A DNA stretch of 64,000 nucleotides from Deroplatys truncata. Taxonomy: Eukaryota > Arthropoda > Insecta > Mantodea > Mantidae. Position 1 is the first letter of the stretch, and each line of letters starts with the position of its first letter. The stretch lies in the NCBI GenBank assembly GCA_030765065.1, contig CM060990.1, positions 501,012,190 to 501,076,189 on the forward strand, read 5' to 3'. Below the pieces are notes generated by a model that did no database searches, was not told the origin of the DNA, and worked only from the letters and a program-made list of their open reading frames with translations. This document shows positions 20,520 through 33,222 of the stretch, in pieces. Position numbers and translations under genes: made by a program.

Positions 20520-23500
20520 TCCCGTTTTCAATAAAAGGGGGTTTAATTGCGCTTAGAACTCATAATTTTATTACTATCGGATATAACCGTTTACCTTTTT
20601 TTCAATTACTGAAAATTTGTCCATAAGTATACCATCCAAAATATCAGTTAATTATCCTAAGTAGTTTCTGAGATATGGGTCACGAAACTCTTAAGTTTAA
20701 CAAGAATGATATTATACTAAGGAATATTGAATCCAATGTCCAAATTGAAATGTGGTGAAAAATGTATACTCCTGCAGCAAGGTATGGGTGCACGTGTGAC
20801 CTATACCTTGACATTTTGAATTAAATGGAAGGTTGTCCAAATTTTATACTCAACTTCTTTGCTGCCAGTGCATGCTTACCAATTACTGATGTTTCTTATT
20901 TAATAATGATATACTTATTAGATACTTACCCTACCGAGGTTATGTATAAATAAGACAGCTTGGTTAAAATCGGGAATTTCTTAACCCAAAAGCTAACCGG
21001 TACCGAGTAAACTACCCCAGGTTTTATTAATTTCATGTAGTAGCACTGTTAAGCTTTAGTTAGTTTTCACATGTGTCATTTGTCTATTGATTTGTTTTTG
21101 AGTGTAAGGCCCAGAATTTAAATCTCTTCATCTTTGAGAGTGACATTTCCACCTACACTAAGCAAAGTTGCTATTTGGGACATAAAATACCCACGCACCT
21201 GAACATCGTATAATCAGACCAGTGTATTATTTAATAGAAAACTTTATTGTTTTAATTTTCTTCAGATTGTTTATTACAATGTTCCCTAACTTTCCCACCT
21301 TGTGCTCTAGTTAATAAGTTCTGTATTTCCCAATGCTGTAATAAAATTACAGATTTTTGTTTCTAAAACTGCTGATAAGCGAGTATAATACACAGTAAAT
21401 GTGATTCTTTTCATCGTTTACAATGGTGGAGTAACTAGTGTTTAAAAAAGCTGAAAAGTGTGCGGCGAAAAATAATCTAAACTGAAATATATGGAAAGAA
21501 TCATACATCAATAAACCCTCAATATGAACCTACTGCTTCAAATGCAAAGACGTTTAAGTAATAATGTAACTAGATTAATTAATTATTTTTGTACACATTA
21601 CTTTACATAAATCGTTTTAAAGATGTTTTCAATTCAAATGCGAGGGACAACCCTCATCGCTGTTAACAGCTATTTGGTTTTAATAATATTCTGTTATTAA
21701 AACTTAATGAGGTAGATAAAGATGACGGTGAAATTTATGCTTATAATGCCAGGAGTAAACATAAATTCTAGATTGAAGGCTTTAACACCATCACAGTTAA
21801 TCGGTATCTTTATGTCACTCGGATACATCTTTTCAATATTTTGCAAACAAATATAATATACAAGGAGGTATATTAAGACAAAAAGGAATAAAATGTACAG
21901 GAAGATCCAGTATATTTCATGAATGAATCTGCACGTAATTAAAATGAATATATATTTATAATATACTTTAAATGTATTTATACATTGTGAGTGCTAGAAA
22001 ATCCCAATCAAAGCTATTATTAATTTAAGTACGTAGTAGATCATAGAATTCCTTTTATTCGAATTTACCTGCGCTACCTGCAAGTCACTCAGGCCCGAAG
22101 GACTTGCCCTAACTTTAGAAATCATGCGGTAGTAGATGATTGATACAAATTCTTTCTTTTAAAATATGAAGCATTTGGTACAATGAAGCTCCAAGAGCAT
22201 TCTTCTAATTTCAATGTAAAATTAAGTTTTAATAATGAAGTTAGTGAACTCAAAGTGACACATTAGAAGGAAAATGGCAGCAATTATCCTAATCAAGACA
22301 TTCTCAGAAGGAAGGAGTGCAAGCGATTCGTAAGTAATCTAGAATATCAATTAAACATGGATAATTTCCTCAGAATTCGGTTTTAACATCGCATAGGTAA
22401 GCGTAGCATTGAAAAATTAAAAAGAATGCAGTTCTGTCACTTAAAATTATATTAATATTAAGGAAATAAATTGAGAATTAGATAATGGTTTACATTGTTC
22501 GGGTAAAGACAATTGTTTGATAATTTTTTTTTCCAAAGTTCTTGCGCTCGAAATAATTGGTTTCCTTAACCGACATATAAATAACGCAAATATTGGATTT
22601 TTAAATGCTTAATTTTCCGAAAATCAAGAAACTGGAAGACAGGTTACTAATTTGTGGTCATAAAATATTAAATAATCACTGGTGTACTAAACGTTTATGC
22701 TGATGGTCCACGTTAAATATGCAACATATAAGGGCAACAGAAAGTATTTATGATTGTCATTCTTAATTCTAACATCTGAAAACTACATTCCCATAAATAC
22801 TTAAAACATATTATATGCCTTGTATCGTAGTTTTTTCCTTGAGAGAGGAAGTGTCACGTCATCATATTATATTAAGACGCACCAAGCCTCTCCCACAGAC
22901 CACTTTGCTCTTGGCAACATAAAGCACACGCTTTAGAAGGCTACCTGTGTTAATTGAAACGTGAAGGTCTCGGAAGAGAAGAAGGGAAGGGAATCTACGT
23001 AAGGGAGGGCGTATGTTTTATTGATAGGTGACAGGAGCAGGCCCACAGGAAGTTGTGGGTGGTGAACACGAGTTTCAGAGAGTGCTAGCGAAAACCCGTT
23101 TGGTGTATCAGCTTACAATCAGGAAAGGTGTCTTATCTGCAAAGTTATAGCTAACACCTAAACCCACCCCGTTTTACAGAGAACTTCACTAATTTAGGAA
23201 CAAGGTTCCTCTCGCGCGTGGGTGGTCATTTGTAAGGCTCCAAGTGTTGATGATAATGATCAGGAGGTTCCTGGCTCATCAGTCACCGGGTCCAGAGACC
23301 TCACAGCTTGCTCTAAGTGCACACCATTGCCCTTCTTGTCAACATTTCGTTCATTAAATAATTATAGTTCTATATTCGTTAATTCGGGTCTTTGCAATAT
23401 TTCCATCCATAGCCGTCATTTTTGAGGCGCGCGCACGGTAGCGGCGATTTTACAAGGAAATACGCTAATATATGTACTTGATTTTGTACACGAAGTTGGT

Positions 23501-23570
23501 GTAGCTATTAAAGACATTTCCCAAGACTTCTTTTATTGGGTAGATGCATTAGTAAACTCTTACTTTGGTT
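20520..23570. other. Anonymous AT-rich DNA
   Basis: About 3 kb with no open frame of note, no repeat shared with the rest of the window and no tRNA-like motif. It may be intronic or intergenic. Confidence 0.6.
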
Positions 23571-23571
23571 C

Positions 23572-23620
23572 ACACACACACCCACACGCGCACACACACA
23601 CACATATATACATATATAAT
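23572..23620 (+). repeat. (CA)n/(TA)n microsatellite
   Basis: CA-dinucleotide run with a few interruptions followed by ATATATAC; directly visible. Confidence 0.92.
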
Positions 23621-24886
23621 TTTGTTTTTCTTGTTGTTTGGGTTAAGTGGATGAAAACTATCAATGGCGTTATAGCTATTATCTATACACTGGCTAACAC
23701 ACCCTATGTTGTAAGGGTGATTTCTAAAACTCAAATGGCAACTAAATTAATTTCATTGATCTACGCCCATATTCACTATGGAAATATTCCAAAATGATGG
23801 AGAAGATCTTTATGGTATACCCATCCCTGCTCCATACCTTATAACTGCCTCATAATCACTTGGTTACAAACGAAAAGTCCTCCGATATTCACGAAAAAGT
23901 ATATGAAACATTGACGGATGTTCTGTTTCTGATTTCTTTAACCCCAACCCAAAGCATTTTTTCCATATTCTAGAAATACTGTATAGTCTTTTTTTAGATA
24001 TCCGCAGTAGTGAAATTTTAGACCTTTGTTCTTGTAATTATTTAATTTTATAAACACTGCACAATTTTCACATAATACAGCTACCTCTGACATCGATGTT
24101 CAACGAAACATTGGTGAAACAGATGAATATATAGACCCAACCCCCAGGCCAGTAGTTTAAATATTTTGGAAACGGCACGTGGTCTGTAACCATTGCGAAA
24201 GATAATCTCAGCTGTAAAGAATAATTTCTGATATTAAACTGATCACAATCTTCTCTCTTTATATCATTAACAACTGGTAACAACTTCATTACAACGCTTA
24301 TAGGAAACGCAGAAAAACATTCATTCATATATAAAGACTATTAAAAGGGTTTGCATTCAGAAGCTTTGCTACATCGTCTGTAGAATTAGAATAACATTTA
24401 ATCAGATTCTTTTCGTTACATCCTGCACACATCTACACTATTTAAATACAGTTGCAATTACCTGAAGGAATAAGTATTGCATTCAAATGCCGTACCACTA
24501 TAAGTAGAATCTGATTGTGTTTTTCGCTGTGCCTTCCGTTTTATCACGATTCTGCTAAATCGTGAGATCTATGTATATTGCTTGGAATGTAATATCTGTG
24601 ACTTTCGTCTTATTTTTACACATATTTTGAATGGAGTAACAAAACAAACTGTTTCCTATTCTATGGCATTCTCAACGAATGTCAAACCCACCTTCGTCAT
24701 TATGCTCTTTTATGACTCCAACACGTTCGCGTTCTGGTATCCAGGCCATGTAAACCCATCAGTCCTCGAGTACTCTAAGAATTTAAATTAGGCGGTTTCT
24801 TACAGCCTGTGTCCATCTGGAAGAGCAGTGATTTTCAAAGTTGAAAGAATCATCAAAACCGGTTGAGTGGTTTCCAAGCTTACCCT
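23621..24886. other. Anonymous DNA
   Basis: No supported gene; short open frames only. Confidence 0.55.
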
Positions 24887-25195
24887 ACACACACACACAT
24901 ACACACACATATATACACATACATACACACATACACGCATACATACACACATACACACGTACACATATACACATGTACACATATGCATACACACATACAT
25001 ACATATATACACACATGACTACACACATACATACACACATTCATACCCACATAAATACCCACATACATACACACATGCATACAAATATACTTACACACAT
25101 GCATTCATACATACATGCACACATCCATATACACATGCATACACACATACACATAAATATAAATGCATACATCTAGCTTCGACACACATATACAA
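24887..25195 (+). repeat. (CA/TACA)n compound simple repeat, ~300 bp
   Basis: A long array of CACA, TACA and CATA units. It keeps open frames on both strands (Thr/His/Tyr-rich on plus, Cys/Val/Met-rich on minus), which are artefacts of the repeat and not genes. Confidence 0.95.
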
Positions 25196-25539
25196 CTACT
25201 ACACGACTGAGCAATAAACCTTACATATACACACATTTTAAAAATCTACAAAACTCAAATGGGGACTTGGAAGCAACGCGCTAAGGACAATATCCATAGT
25301 AGCAATAGAATCGATGTTAACATATGAATCTCCAGTACGGACGAAGCATTAAAGAATCATAAGAACTTAAGAAAACTATAGAGAGTTCAAACGTTATGCA
25401 ATATTAAAATATGCAAAGCTTACAGGACAGTATAATATGATGCTTCATGCATTATAGCAGTAGTTCAACCAACAGACATAACAATTTCAGGAAAAACAAA
25501 TCTATACAGGCAACCCACGGGAATAGACACGGATGCTCC
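25196..25539. other. No feature seen
   Basis: Anonymous spacer between the simple repeat and the LINE tail; the LINE may start slightly further left than called. Confidence 0.45.
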
Positions 25540-26640
25540 ACTGATCCTTCAACGTGGACCCACCCAGCATAGGTATTGAACATAAAGAAAGCCGAAGATA
25601 GCAGAGAATATGCTATAGAGATATATGACGATGTAAGTAAAACAGGAGAAAAAGCGGGAGTTGCATCCGCCATAGTCAAATATGAAATTCCGGTTCACCA
25701 GCTTAAACTTAGATTACATAGTAAATGTTCTATACACCAAGCTGAGCAAATAGCAATCCTGAAGGCCCTGCAGGACCTTGAAAAATATCTAAAATAATAT
25801 ATTTGTCGAAAAAAGTAGCAGTCTATACAGACAGTAAAATTGCCTTGTGTTTGATCAATAGCAACGCAAAACACAACTCATTAGAAGAAAACGTCTTGAA
25901 AACTATCAAAGACTACAAACACAATCAGTGGGAAATTCACTTCGCCTGGGTGAAAGCCCATATAGGTCTCTAAGGAAATGAACTGGCAGATAAGTTAGCA
26001 AAAGCAGCTGTTGATGATCTAGAGATAGCCTACAGCAAAATACCAAAATCCACAATTACAAAAGAAATAACCGAAACTGCAAGACAGCTATGGCAGAACA
26101 GATGGATTGCAACAGCCACAGGTGCTGCAACCAAATCCTCTTTCCCTTCTGTAATTGGAAGAACGAAAGACAACTTACCTGAAACACCAGAATTTACAGC
26201 TATCATCACAGGGCACGGGAAAACCAAAGTTTACCTCCACAGATTCCACATTATTAAGATCCAACATGTGTCTGCGGTAAAGGACAACAAACAGTCAACT
26301 ACATAGTATATGAATGTCTGGACGTAAGGCAACAAAGATCAACACTTATTGGGGAGATAAGGAAGAATGGAGGCAGCTGGTGAGTAACAAATGAGAATTA
26401 TTAAGAATTATTTCAGAGCTTCTTACAAATTTACACAATAAATTTATAAGAGCACGGAATGAACAAAAAAATCTGATAGAATGATTAATGTCTTAGTAAA
26501 AGAGTAATAACCACAAGTACATTATACATTAAAGATAATTTAGAATAATTGCAACATTCAAAACTGTATAATTAAGTAACAGAAAGTATGTAGTATTATA
26601 TTGTAATGGGGACATGCTGTTAATAAGTATTGTATAAAAC
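25540..26640 (+). mobile_element. 5'-truncated I-type LINE (RNase H end)
   Basis: The 3' end of a non-LTR retrotransposon: an RNase H domain, a C-terminal region, and an AT-rich 3' end finishing around TTGTATAAAACAAACATACA. LINEs of the I group, unlike Jockey or CR1, carry RNase H after the reverse transcriptase, so this is a different element from that at 8.6-11.8 kb. Boundaries are approximate and no duplication was found. Confidence 0.7.
25576..26215 (+). pseudogene. LINE RNase H domain and C-terminal region
   Basis: Four RNase H active-site positions can be read: the D of YDDVSKTG (family YTDGSK), the E of QAEQIAILKAL, the D of YTDSKIALCLI and the D of GNELADKLAKAA. The segment after it contains TARQLWQNRW, typical of the region following RNase H in I-clade LINEs. 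There is a break near 25795 (stop after LEKYLK, continuing in a shifted frame) and a stop before GNELADKLA. The reverse transcriptase is absent through 5' truncation. Confidence 0.8.
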
Positions 26641-28667
26641 AAACATACATACACATTTTCTCTCTTTATAATATTAGTATAGATGAACTAAATACATCTT
26701 ACTACAATATTTCTACCAGATCCATACATCCGAATTCAAGCATTATTTAGAGATTAAATTATAGGGTATTCAAAAGCTCATGGCGAACGTAGCAGTACAC
26801 TCCAACACAACAGAAGTAAAATAATCGCACCTTAGGCAATATCATTCAAGGGAAACATTACTGAAGTTTCGCAAAAGTCTGAAAGAAAAAGAAGGAATGG
26901 GATTTTATCCATGCATTAAAGTAATTATTTTTGAACAAATTTTAGTGTATTCATTAATGAACCGTTACATTTAAAATTCCTACGTCATATTTATATCAAT
27001 CTGTGTAAACATTTCGAATACTCCCGATACTTGCCGTGGCTTTTGTTGAAGGAATTAATATATTCTTGTTTATTCCAATTCCAAGTCGTTTTTTTAATTT
27101 GTCACGGTAGGTAAGTGTTCGACATTGATACGATCACTACCCTCATGCTCTCATGTAGTGGTGTGTAGAAAATTGCGGATTTCTGTGAACATTCTGGCAA
27201 CTTCAAGTTGTTCTAAAATCACCATTTGTATCTGATGCGGCTGAAATTTAACATGACTATGTTCTAGAAGGTGGTAAACAAATTGAAGTCTCCATTTTAT
27301 TATAGATCCAATTTAGTATTTTCTATAGACCTTAATAAGGGGATTTAGACAATGAAAAACTGAAATGTGTGCTTTGAAAGTAAAAGTAAGTTATCCAGTT
27401 ATCCTATTTAAAATGTATCAGTGACGACGATGTTGCAGCTTTATAGGCCACTATGAGCAGGTTACTAAAATATGAAGTACTGAAACAGAGCTTTGCTTCT
27501 GCTCTCAAAGTGAATGTAACAATAATTTATATCATTGAAAACTGTAGATTAAAAAATCTCAATGGTTTTCCTTTATGATTAAAATCGTAATAAACAGAAA
27601 AGTATTGGAACAAGTTATGTCCGTTTGACTTTCTGAAATGTGTATGTATATCACTAAAGAAAATACTTTTAAGAAAATGATGGAACAGTTAATCACTCGC
27701 AAGAAACCCGCAAGGAACACGACCTCTCTAATACATATTCTCCCAATAGGCAAATAGTTGCTCTTGAGGATCAGCTGTATAACCTGAATGCATTTCAAAT
27801 GACGGCAGTGTTTTACAGTTTCAATAGAGGTGTGTATATGGAGTGTGTTAGTGAAAGTGAATGTATACACAATTTGCGTGATTTGTGAAGCTATATACAT
27901 TAGAATGCTTAGCGACAAGAGGTGTGATGGGCGTGCAAATGTTTTAGATATAATGGATTCAAAAGATAAGAAAAACTCCAGAAATATGTCCCTAAATATG
28001 CTCTACTTATGCATTAGAAAAATTCACCGAATCGAATAAAATGCAAAGAAATTTACAATTTTGTAACTTAATGCACCAAAACGACACCCGCCAAAAGATA
28101 GTTAAAACACACCTTAATGGAATATTTTGTGCTAATCATTTGTAAAAAAAAGAAGTTTTAATTGTATGACCAAAATGAGCAAGTATAGAAGAATATTTTA
28201 GCTATATTTAGAATATGTTCTTGCTTTGTACTTTTATAAGGATACTCAGAGTTAAAGGATCCAAAGAAAAAATGCATATTTTGATGAAGATATTAAACTA
28301 TTTACTTGCTCTTCTATTTTGCTTGATGTCAAAATGCTTATATAAAACTTCATGGAGTCCATAAGGTACTTAGACATCAACTTTCATCCCCAAACATGCG
28401 CCTATTAGCAGACTTGTTCTACAATATTCAATGGAATCTTATTTGATAAAATGAAATCCGAAACATAACTTTATTAAGGCTCTCTGGCTGTACAGTGTTT
28501 TACTATTGGAAAAATGGAGAAATTACAGAATAGCTAACTTCCTATAATTCTATTAGTTGATGTCAAACTAGTCAGCAAATAGAGGTATTTAGAGTTGAAA
28601 AATATTCTTTGATATGCGCAGGGTAAGGAGGTAGGAAAGGTTATCTTCTAAAATTTGAGCGGTATAC
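26641..28667. other. Anonymous AT-rich DNA
   Basis: No supported gene. A 119-codon minus-strand frame at 27559-27918 is AT-rich with no recognisable motif. Confidence 0.55.
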
Positions 28668-29517
28668 CACGTATGTACATAGTAGGTACAGAAGGTATTG
28701 CATTCTACCCAAAAATTCGATACCGAGATTTCACCGTAAATATATGTTTTGGGGACCCCTGAATCCAAAAAAGCATTTTAGAAAACATCCGCGTGAGTCT
28801 GAACAGCTTAATTCAAAAACGAAAAGTCGCATAAATACCAAACTTGGTATTTAGGTTCAGTACTTTCCAAAGATTCGACACGAGGATTTTCAAGAAAATC
28901 CCCACTCCAAGCTACCCTTTACATGGAACATTCTTCAAAATTTTTTATTTTCTAAAAAATGGCTCTAACAATTTTGATTAAATACACATATTAAGGATCT
29001 TTACATGTGAGCTAAAATGCATATCTTGCATTTTCTGGGAATAGCCTGGAAAATTCCCCTTCATTTGGAAGGAATTTTGTATAATTTTGTTTGAACTGAT
29101 AAACGTTAAGCGATAGACGAAAACGCACTGCACAAAAAATGAAGATCTCTTAGAAAACACATAATTTATTTCAAATAAGTTTTTTATGCCATAAACCACT
29201 TCAGAGATATCCGTTATTAAAGGTTCGAATTGTTCATTTCTTGGTCATTCTCTTAAAATTCTGTCAACATTCAGTTGTTTCTCGCGATTATATGGGGAAA
29301 TAAAAGGCTAGCATATAGCGTCCAGTTCTTAAAAATTTGACTATCGCTGTTTCCTTTGTATCAATAACGAAATGTGTAATGTAGCTATTTCTGCAAAGGT
29401 TGTATTTGATTTAAAATGTAGAAAATAGAAAAATAAGCTGCAGTAAGAATAGCCTGTATATTCATTAATAAACAATAGAGGGTAGAGAAAGTCATGTGAA
29501 TATAAGACATCCGATTT
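28668..29517 (+). repeat. Uncharacterised repeat C, copy 2 (tandem left)
   Basis: Aligns with copy 1 at 7655-8580 and with the next unit; the right end (GTCATGTGAATATAAGACATC) passes straight into the left end of copy 3, so copies 2 and 3 form a tandem dimer. Several small deletions are visible relative to copy 1. Confidence 0.8.
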
Positions 29518-30071
29518 TTTATTTTCTCTACCAGGTAAATAGTAGGTAGAGAAGTTATTGCACTCCACCCTAAGGCTCTATACCGATATATACCGAAAAT
29601 ATATGTTTTGAGGCCCCCTGAATCCAACAACCATTTTTATAAAAAGGCCCCTGTGTGTATCTGTGAACAACATAACTTAAAAAGAAAAGTAGGATAAACA
29701 CCAAACCAGGTATTTAGATTCAGTATCTGCGATACGAAGATCTTCGAGAATTTCAAGAATCCCCATCCAAACTACGCTTTACATGGAAGATTTTTCGAAA
29801 ATTGTTATCTTCTAAAATGATTCTACCGATTTTAATTAAAATGCAATATATTAATGATATTTACATGGTAATTAAAGTGTATATAAAATTTTCTGGGAAC
29901 GGTCTTTGAAGTCCTCTTCATTCAGAACGAATTTTGTATAATGTATAACTAGTAAACGTTAAGCGATAGATGAAAACGTACTACAAAAGAAATGTAGATT
30001 TCTTTAAAACAAGCAATTTATTTCAAATATCCTTTTTGTGACATAAACCATTTCCGAGATTATTGGTTCGA

Positions 30072-30339
30072 ATTTTCGTTTTAGTTCCATTTATACCCTG
30101 CCTTTAACTGCATTGGTCTTAGCGGCGGAACTTATTGTCTATTGGCAATGGTGTTAACTAGTTTTCTCTTGTCGTTGGGATTCCTGCACTTTTTGGTTTT
30201 AATCATTAGATCACACACACGTTCATTAATACTTCCAGGCTCTTGGCTAGAGAAATGTTGCCACCCCCAGTCGGGGGTCGAACCCGGGACCCCTTGCACA
30301 GCAGGCAGGTGCTCTAAAGACTGAGCTATGCGGCCAGCC
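30072..30339 (-). mobile_element. SINE (family D), left unit of dimer
   Basis: On the minus strand the unit begins with a tRNA-like head: A box TAGCTCAGTCTTTAGAGC and B box GGTTCGACCCC, about 70 nt. The body (CCAATGCCAATAG-like and AACGACAAG blocks) is shared with the adjacent unit at 30340-30630. It forms the 3' half of a tandem pair inserted in repeat C. Confidence 0.85.
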
Positions 30340-30630
30340 GGTTTTATTTTCTTTTCTATTGGTTTTATCGGCGACCTTTCCTTTGGAACTTGTTGCTTAT
30401 TGGCATTGGTGTTAACTCGTGCAAATCTTGTCGTTGGGTTTCTTGCATTTTGGTTTTTTAATCATTAGGTCAAACGGACATTCACACACTCATTCATACT
30501 TCCAGACTCTGGGGAGGATAGGGATTAATCTTGGCTAGAGAAAAATTCCCACCCTCCAGCCGGGAATCGAACCCGGGAGCCCTCGCACAGCAGGCAGGTG
30601 CTCTATTGACTGAGCTACGAGGCCAGCCGG
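30340..30630 (-). mobile_element. SINE (family D), right unit of dimer
   Basis: Second copy of the same SINE in the same orientation, with A box TAGCTCAGTCAATAGAGC and B box GGTTCGATTCC. The repeat C sequence GTTCGAATT occurs on both sides of the dimer (about 30065-30073 and 30632-30640), consistent with one target-site duplication around the pair, so the two units probably inserted together. This family is distinct from SINE family A in both head and body. Confidence 0.85.
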
Positions 30631-30930
30631 GTTCGAATTGTTCATTAGTTGATCATTCTTTAAAGTCCTTTCAACATTCAGTTGTTTCTCGGATTGCATG
30701 GAAACAGTATGGAATTTTAAGGCAGCGAATAGCGTCCAGTTCTTAAACATTTGACTATCGCTGTTTCCTTTGTACCTATAACGAAATGTGTAATGTAGCT
30801 ATTTCTGCAAATGTATATTTGGATTAAAGAGAAGTAGATAGAAAAATAAGCTTTAGTAAGAATAGTTTGTATACCCACTTATAGAGGGTAGAGAAAGTCA
30901 TGTGAATGTAACACATCAGATTTTTGCATT

Positions 30931-30937
30931 AGCGTAT

Positions 30938-30985
<48 letters not shown>

Positions 30986-30986
30986 G
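30931..30986 (+). repeat. (AAT)n microsatellite
   Basis: About sixteen AAT units directly after repeat C copy 3. Confidence 0.95.
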
Positions 30987-31883
30987 TAATGCTAAGTCGA
31001 ACAGAGGGTAGGAATGATGAATATTCAAACATTTCACCAAAAACATGGCTATGGATATTATAACACAATATATTCCTTTTATGTCCATAAAATTTATCAC
31101 AGATTCACTCTCATGTCCAAAGCTTGCTACACGTAAGAGACCATAAATTTTAATGGCAACTGTCTGATTTCATATATGCTAAGCTCCTGCTATGGCTCGA
31201 AAAGCAACCAAAAGGTTGAAGCGAGGGTGCAGTGCGAAGTTAGCCAGGGTTTCCGCTGCGTTGACATACTTCAATAGTTTCTTTTCAAGTGCTAATAAAG
31301 AACACATATCAGCTTAATACGTAACGAACGCATACAGAATACACGAAACTTTGCGAGTATTATATCATTTAGACAATATATTAGTATACAAGACCGTTAA
31401 ATTTATTCATCGTATTAAAAGCTTTTCTTTGTCTGATGATCTCGGGCTAACCATTGCCCATACAGCACACCATCCGATTCCTGGCCTGACTCGTGTTGCT
31501 GCTAGGACAAGTTTTTAAATACATTTTTACTGGTATAAAAACTGAATTTTAATTCACTGCGGTATTGTGCTGCCTTTTGCGATTCTACAGAGAAAGCCAT
31601 CCACAGATATTGTAAACCATTTGCAAGTTTAATGGCGATTGTTAAGATCGCATTGAATTCTCAAGAAGTTGACTACATTGAAGAAACCAGTGTATAGATT
31701 ATACAGTATATATGATGTGTACCTAATGTCATATAATAGACTCACTGATATTGTTCATTTAGATGCCAACAAAACATCCTACTGAATATGGCCGTAACTA
31801 ACGAAATTGTGCTTATTTGTACATCAAGACAACGGCACTGTTCGTTAAGACCACAATAGTCTAAACAAGTCCAAAAGAGAATC
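30987..31883. other. Anonymous DNA
   Basis: No gene or repeat recognised between the microsatellite and the next SINE. Confidence 0.55.
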
Positions 31884-31894
31884 GAATCCTGGTT

Positions 31895-32172
31895 ATCGTC
31901 CTCCGTGGTGTAGTGGTTACTATGCTAGCCTTTATTCCGGAGGTCGTGGGTTCAAACCCGGCGGAGGGCGATGGAATTTTTTCGGGCGTAAGAATCCTTA
32001 GCATGGCTTCTTTCAGAAGGGAAGTAAATCCGTGGTTTCGTGTCGTAGATTTACGGCACGTAAAAGAACCTCAATCCGGATAAAGAAGTCTTTGAGCAAA
32101 ATTACAGGTCTTAGAATGGGACACTAAAAACCACAGCAGTTAAAGAGCGTCCAAAAATAAAACTCAATTTTT
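31895..32172 (+). mobile_element. SINE (family A), full-length copy
   Basis: The tRNA-like head carries an A box (TGGTGTAGTGGTTACTATGC) and a B box (GGTTCAAACCC), followed by TTTTTTCGGGCGTAA, the conserved core GGCACGTAAAAGAACCTCAA and the AGAGCGTCC-AAATAAAACTCAATTT tail. Flanking 11-bp repeats GAATCCTGGTT (31884-31894) and GAACCCTTGTT (32173-32183) match at nine positions and fit a target-site duplication. RNA polymerase III transcription from the internal boxes is expected from the family. Confidence 0.93.
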
Positions 32173-32183
32173 GAACCCTTGTT

Positions 32184-33103
32184 GGAAAAAATACTAAGCT
32201 GTTTGTTAAGGTGTGGCCCCATTGGCTGATTTATGTAGCCAGTTAGAAATATATAGCCTAACGTATGGACACCAACACCTGCTTGTGCTAGCGTTATCTG
32301 CTGGCATATCTCAGAATGTCAACTTCTATTGCTAAGAGTGTATATTTCCATTAACGAAACTATAGATGTTAAAATAGTGCTATCCTTACCTTGCACAAAA
32401 CATACTAATTTTTATGTTACAGAGACACCTATAGGAAGGGCTCATTCAACTGTTTCAAAAGTGTCTATAGGGTGAAACATTAGCTTAAGGTAGTGAAGAG
32501 CAAGTTAGATGTTATATCGTAAGCATGCATCTTGAACAAGGGAACGGTATGAAACTTCCCTAAATTTGTTTTGTGCACCTGATAGCTGGCTCCACGGAAG
32601 AACACTAAAGTTTATGTAGTTCTATTTCAAATCGTGGACCAGTGAAAAGCACGTTCTTTACAATGAAAGATTCCCAGTGTCTAATTACATGACCAGCTGA
32701 GACCGTTCGATGTTGTATGCGTATAAGGCACTTTTGCGTAACGTATCTACATTTATTATGACACTAGGCGGATTAATTCAGAGCTGCACTGACAATACAC
32801 AATTATCATCATCATCATCATCAACATAGAGCTTCCCTTTAGCTTCCATTCTCACCTAGAGTGTTTCACTCTGATCCTGCAAATTCCATTAAATGTAAAA
32901 TTTTGGACAGCCCCTTCCGTGATTTTATAATGTAAATACCGCCGTAACTGTATTTAAAAATTGTTTAGTTTAAGAATATAACATATTTTAATTTATATTT
33001 TTAAAAGTATAATTAAGTCATATAATTAATTGCAACACACTTTATTTAAACATATTAGAAACAAATATGCAATCTCATATTCCTAGCTGATATTAAGAGA
33101 ACA
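32184..33103. other. Anonymous DNA
   Basis: No supported gene; a short ATC trinucleotide run is present at about 32807-32822. Confidence 0.55.
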
Positions 33104-33222
33104 TACGAGGGCGGATCGAAAAGTAACGGACAAGTTTTTTACAAAAAAGTTTAATAGTTAAAACAACAACAAAAATCACAAATACACCTTTTACCTACTT
33201 TTTTACATAGTCACCAAGTTTC

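Larger units (their letters stand above)
29518..30930 (+). repeat. Uncharacterised repeat C, copy 3 (interrupted)
   Basis: The left part (29518-30071) and right part (30631-30930) together correspond to one repeat C unit; the gap is a tandem SINE insertion. The left end contains an inverted pair TCTCTACC and GGTAGAGA within 30 bp, and a related GGTAGAGAAAGT motif occurs near the right end. Confidence 0.8.

Noticed and set aside
24841..25217. Overlapping frames of 70-116 codons on both strands
   Set aside because: They are translations of the CA/TACA simple repeat; low-complexity Thr/His/Tyr and Cys/Val products are artefacts.
31895..31970. Possible functional tRNA gene
   Set aside because: A and B boxes are present, but the sequence is the head of a SINE with body, tail and flanking duplication, and the cloverleaf is imperfect. 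The same holds for 33955, 60898, 30270-30339 and 30555-30630.
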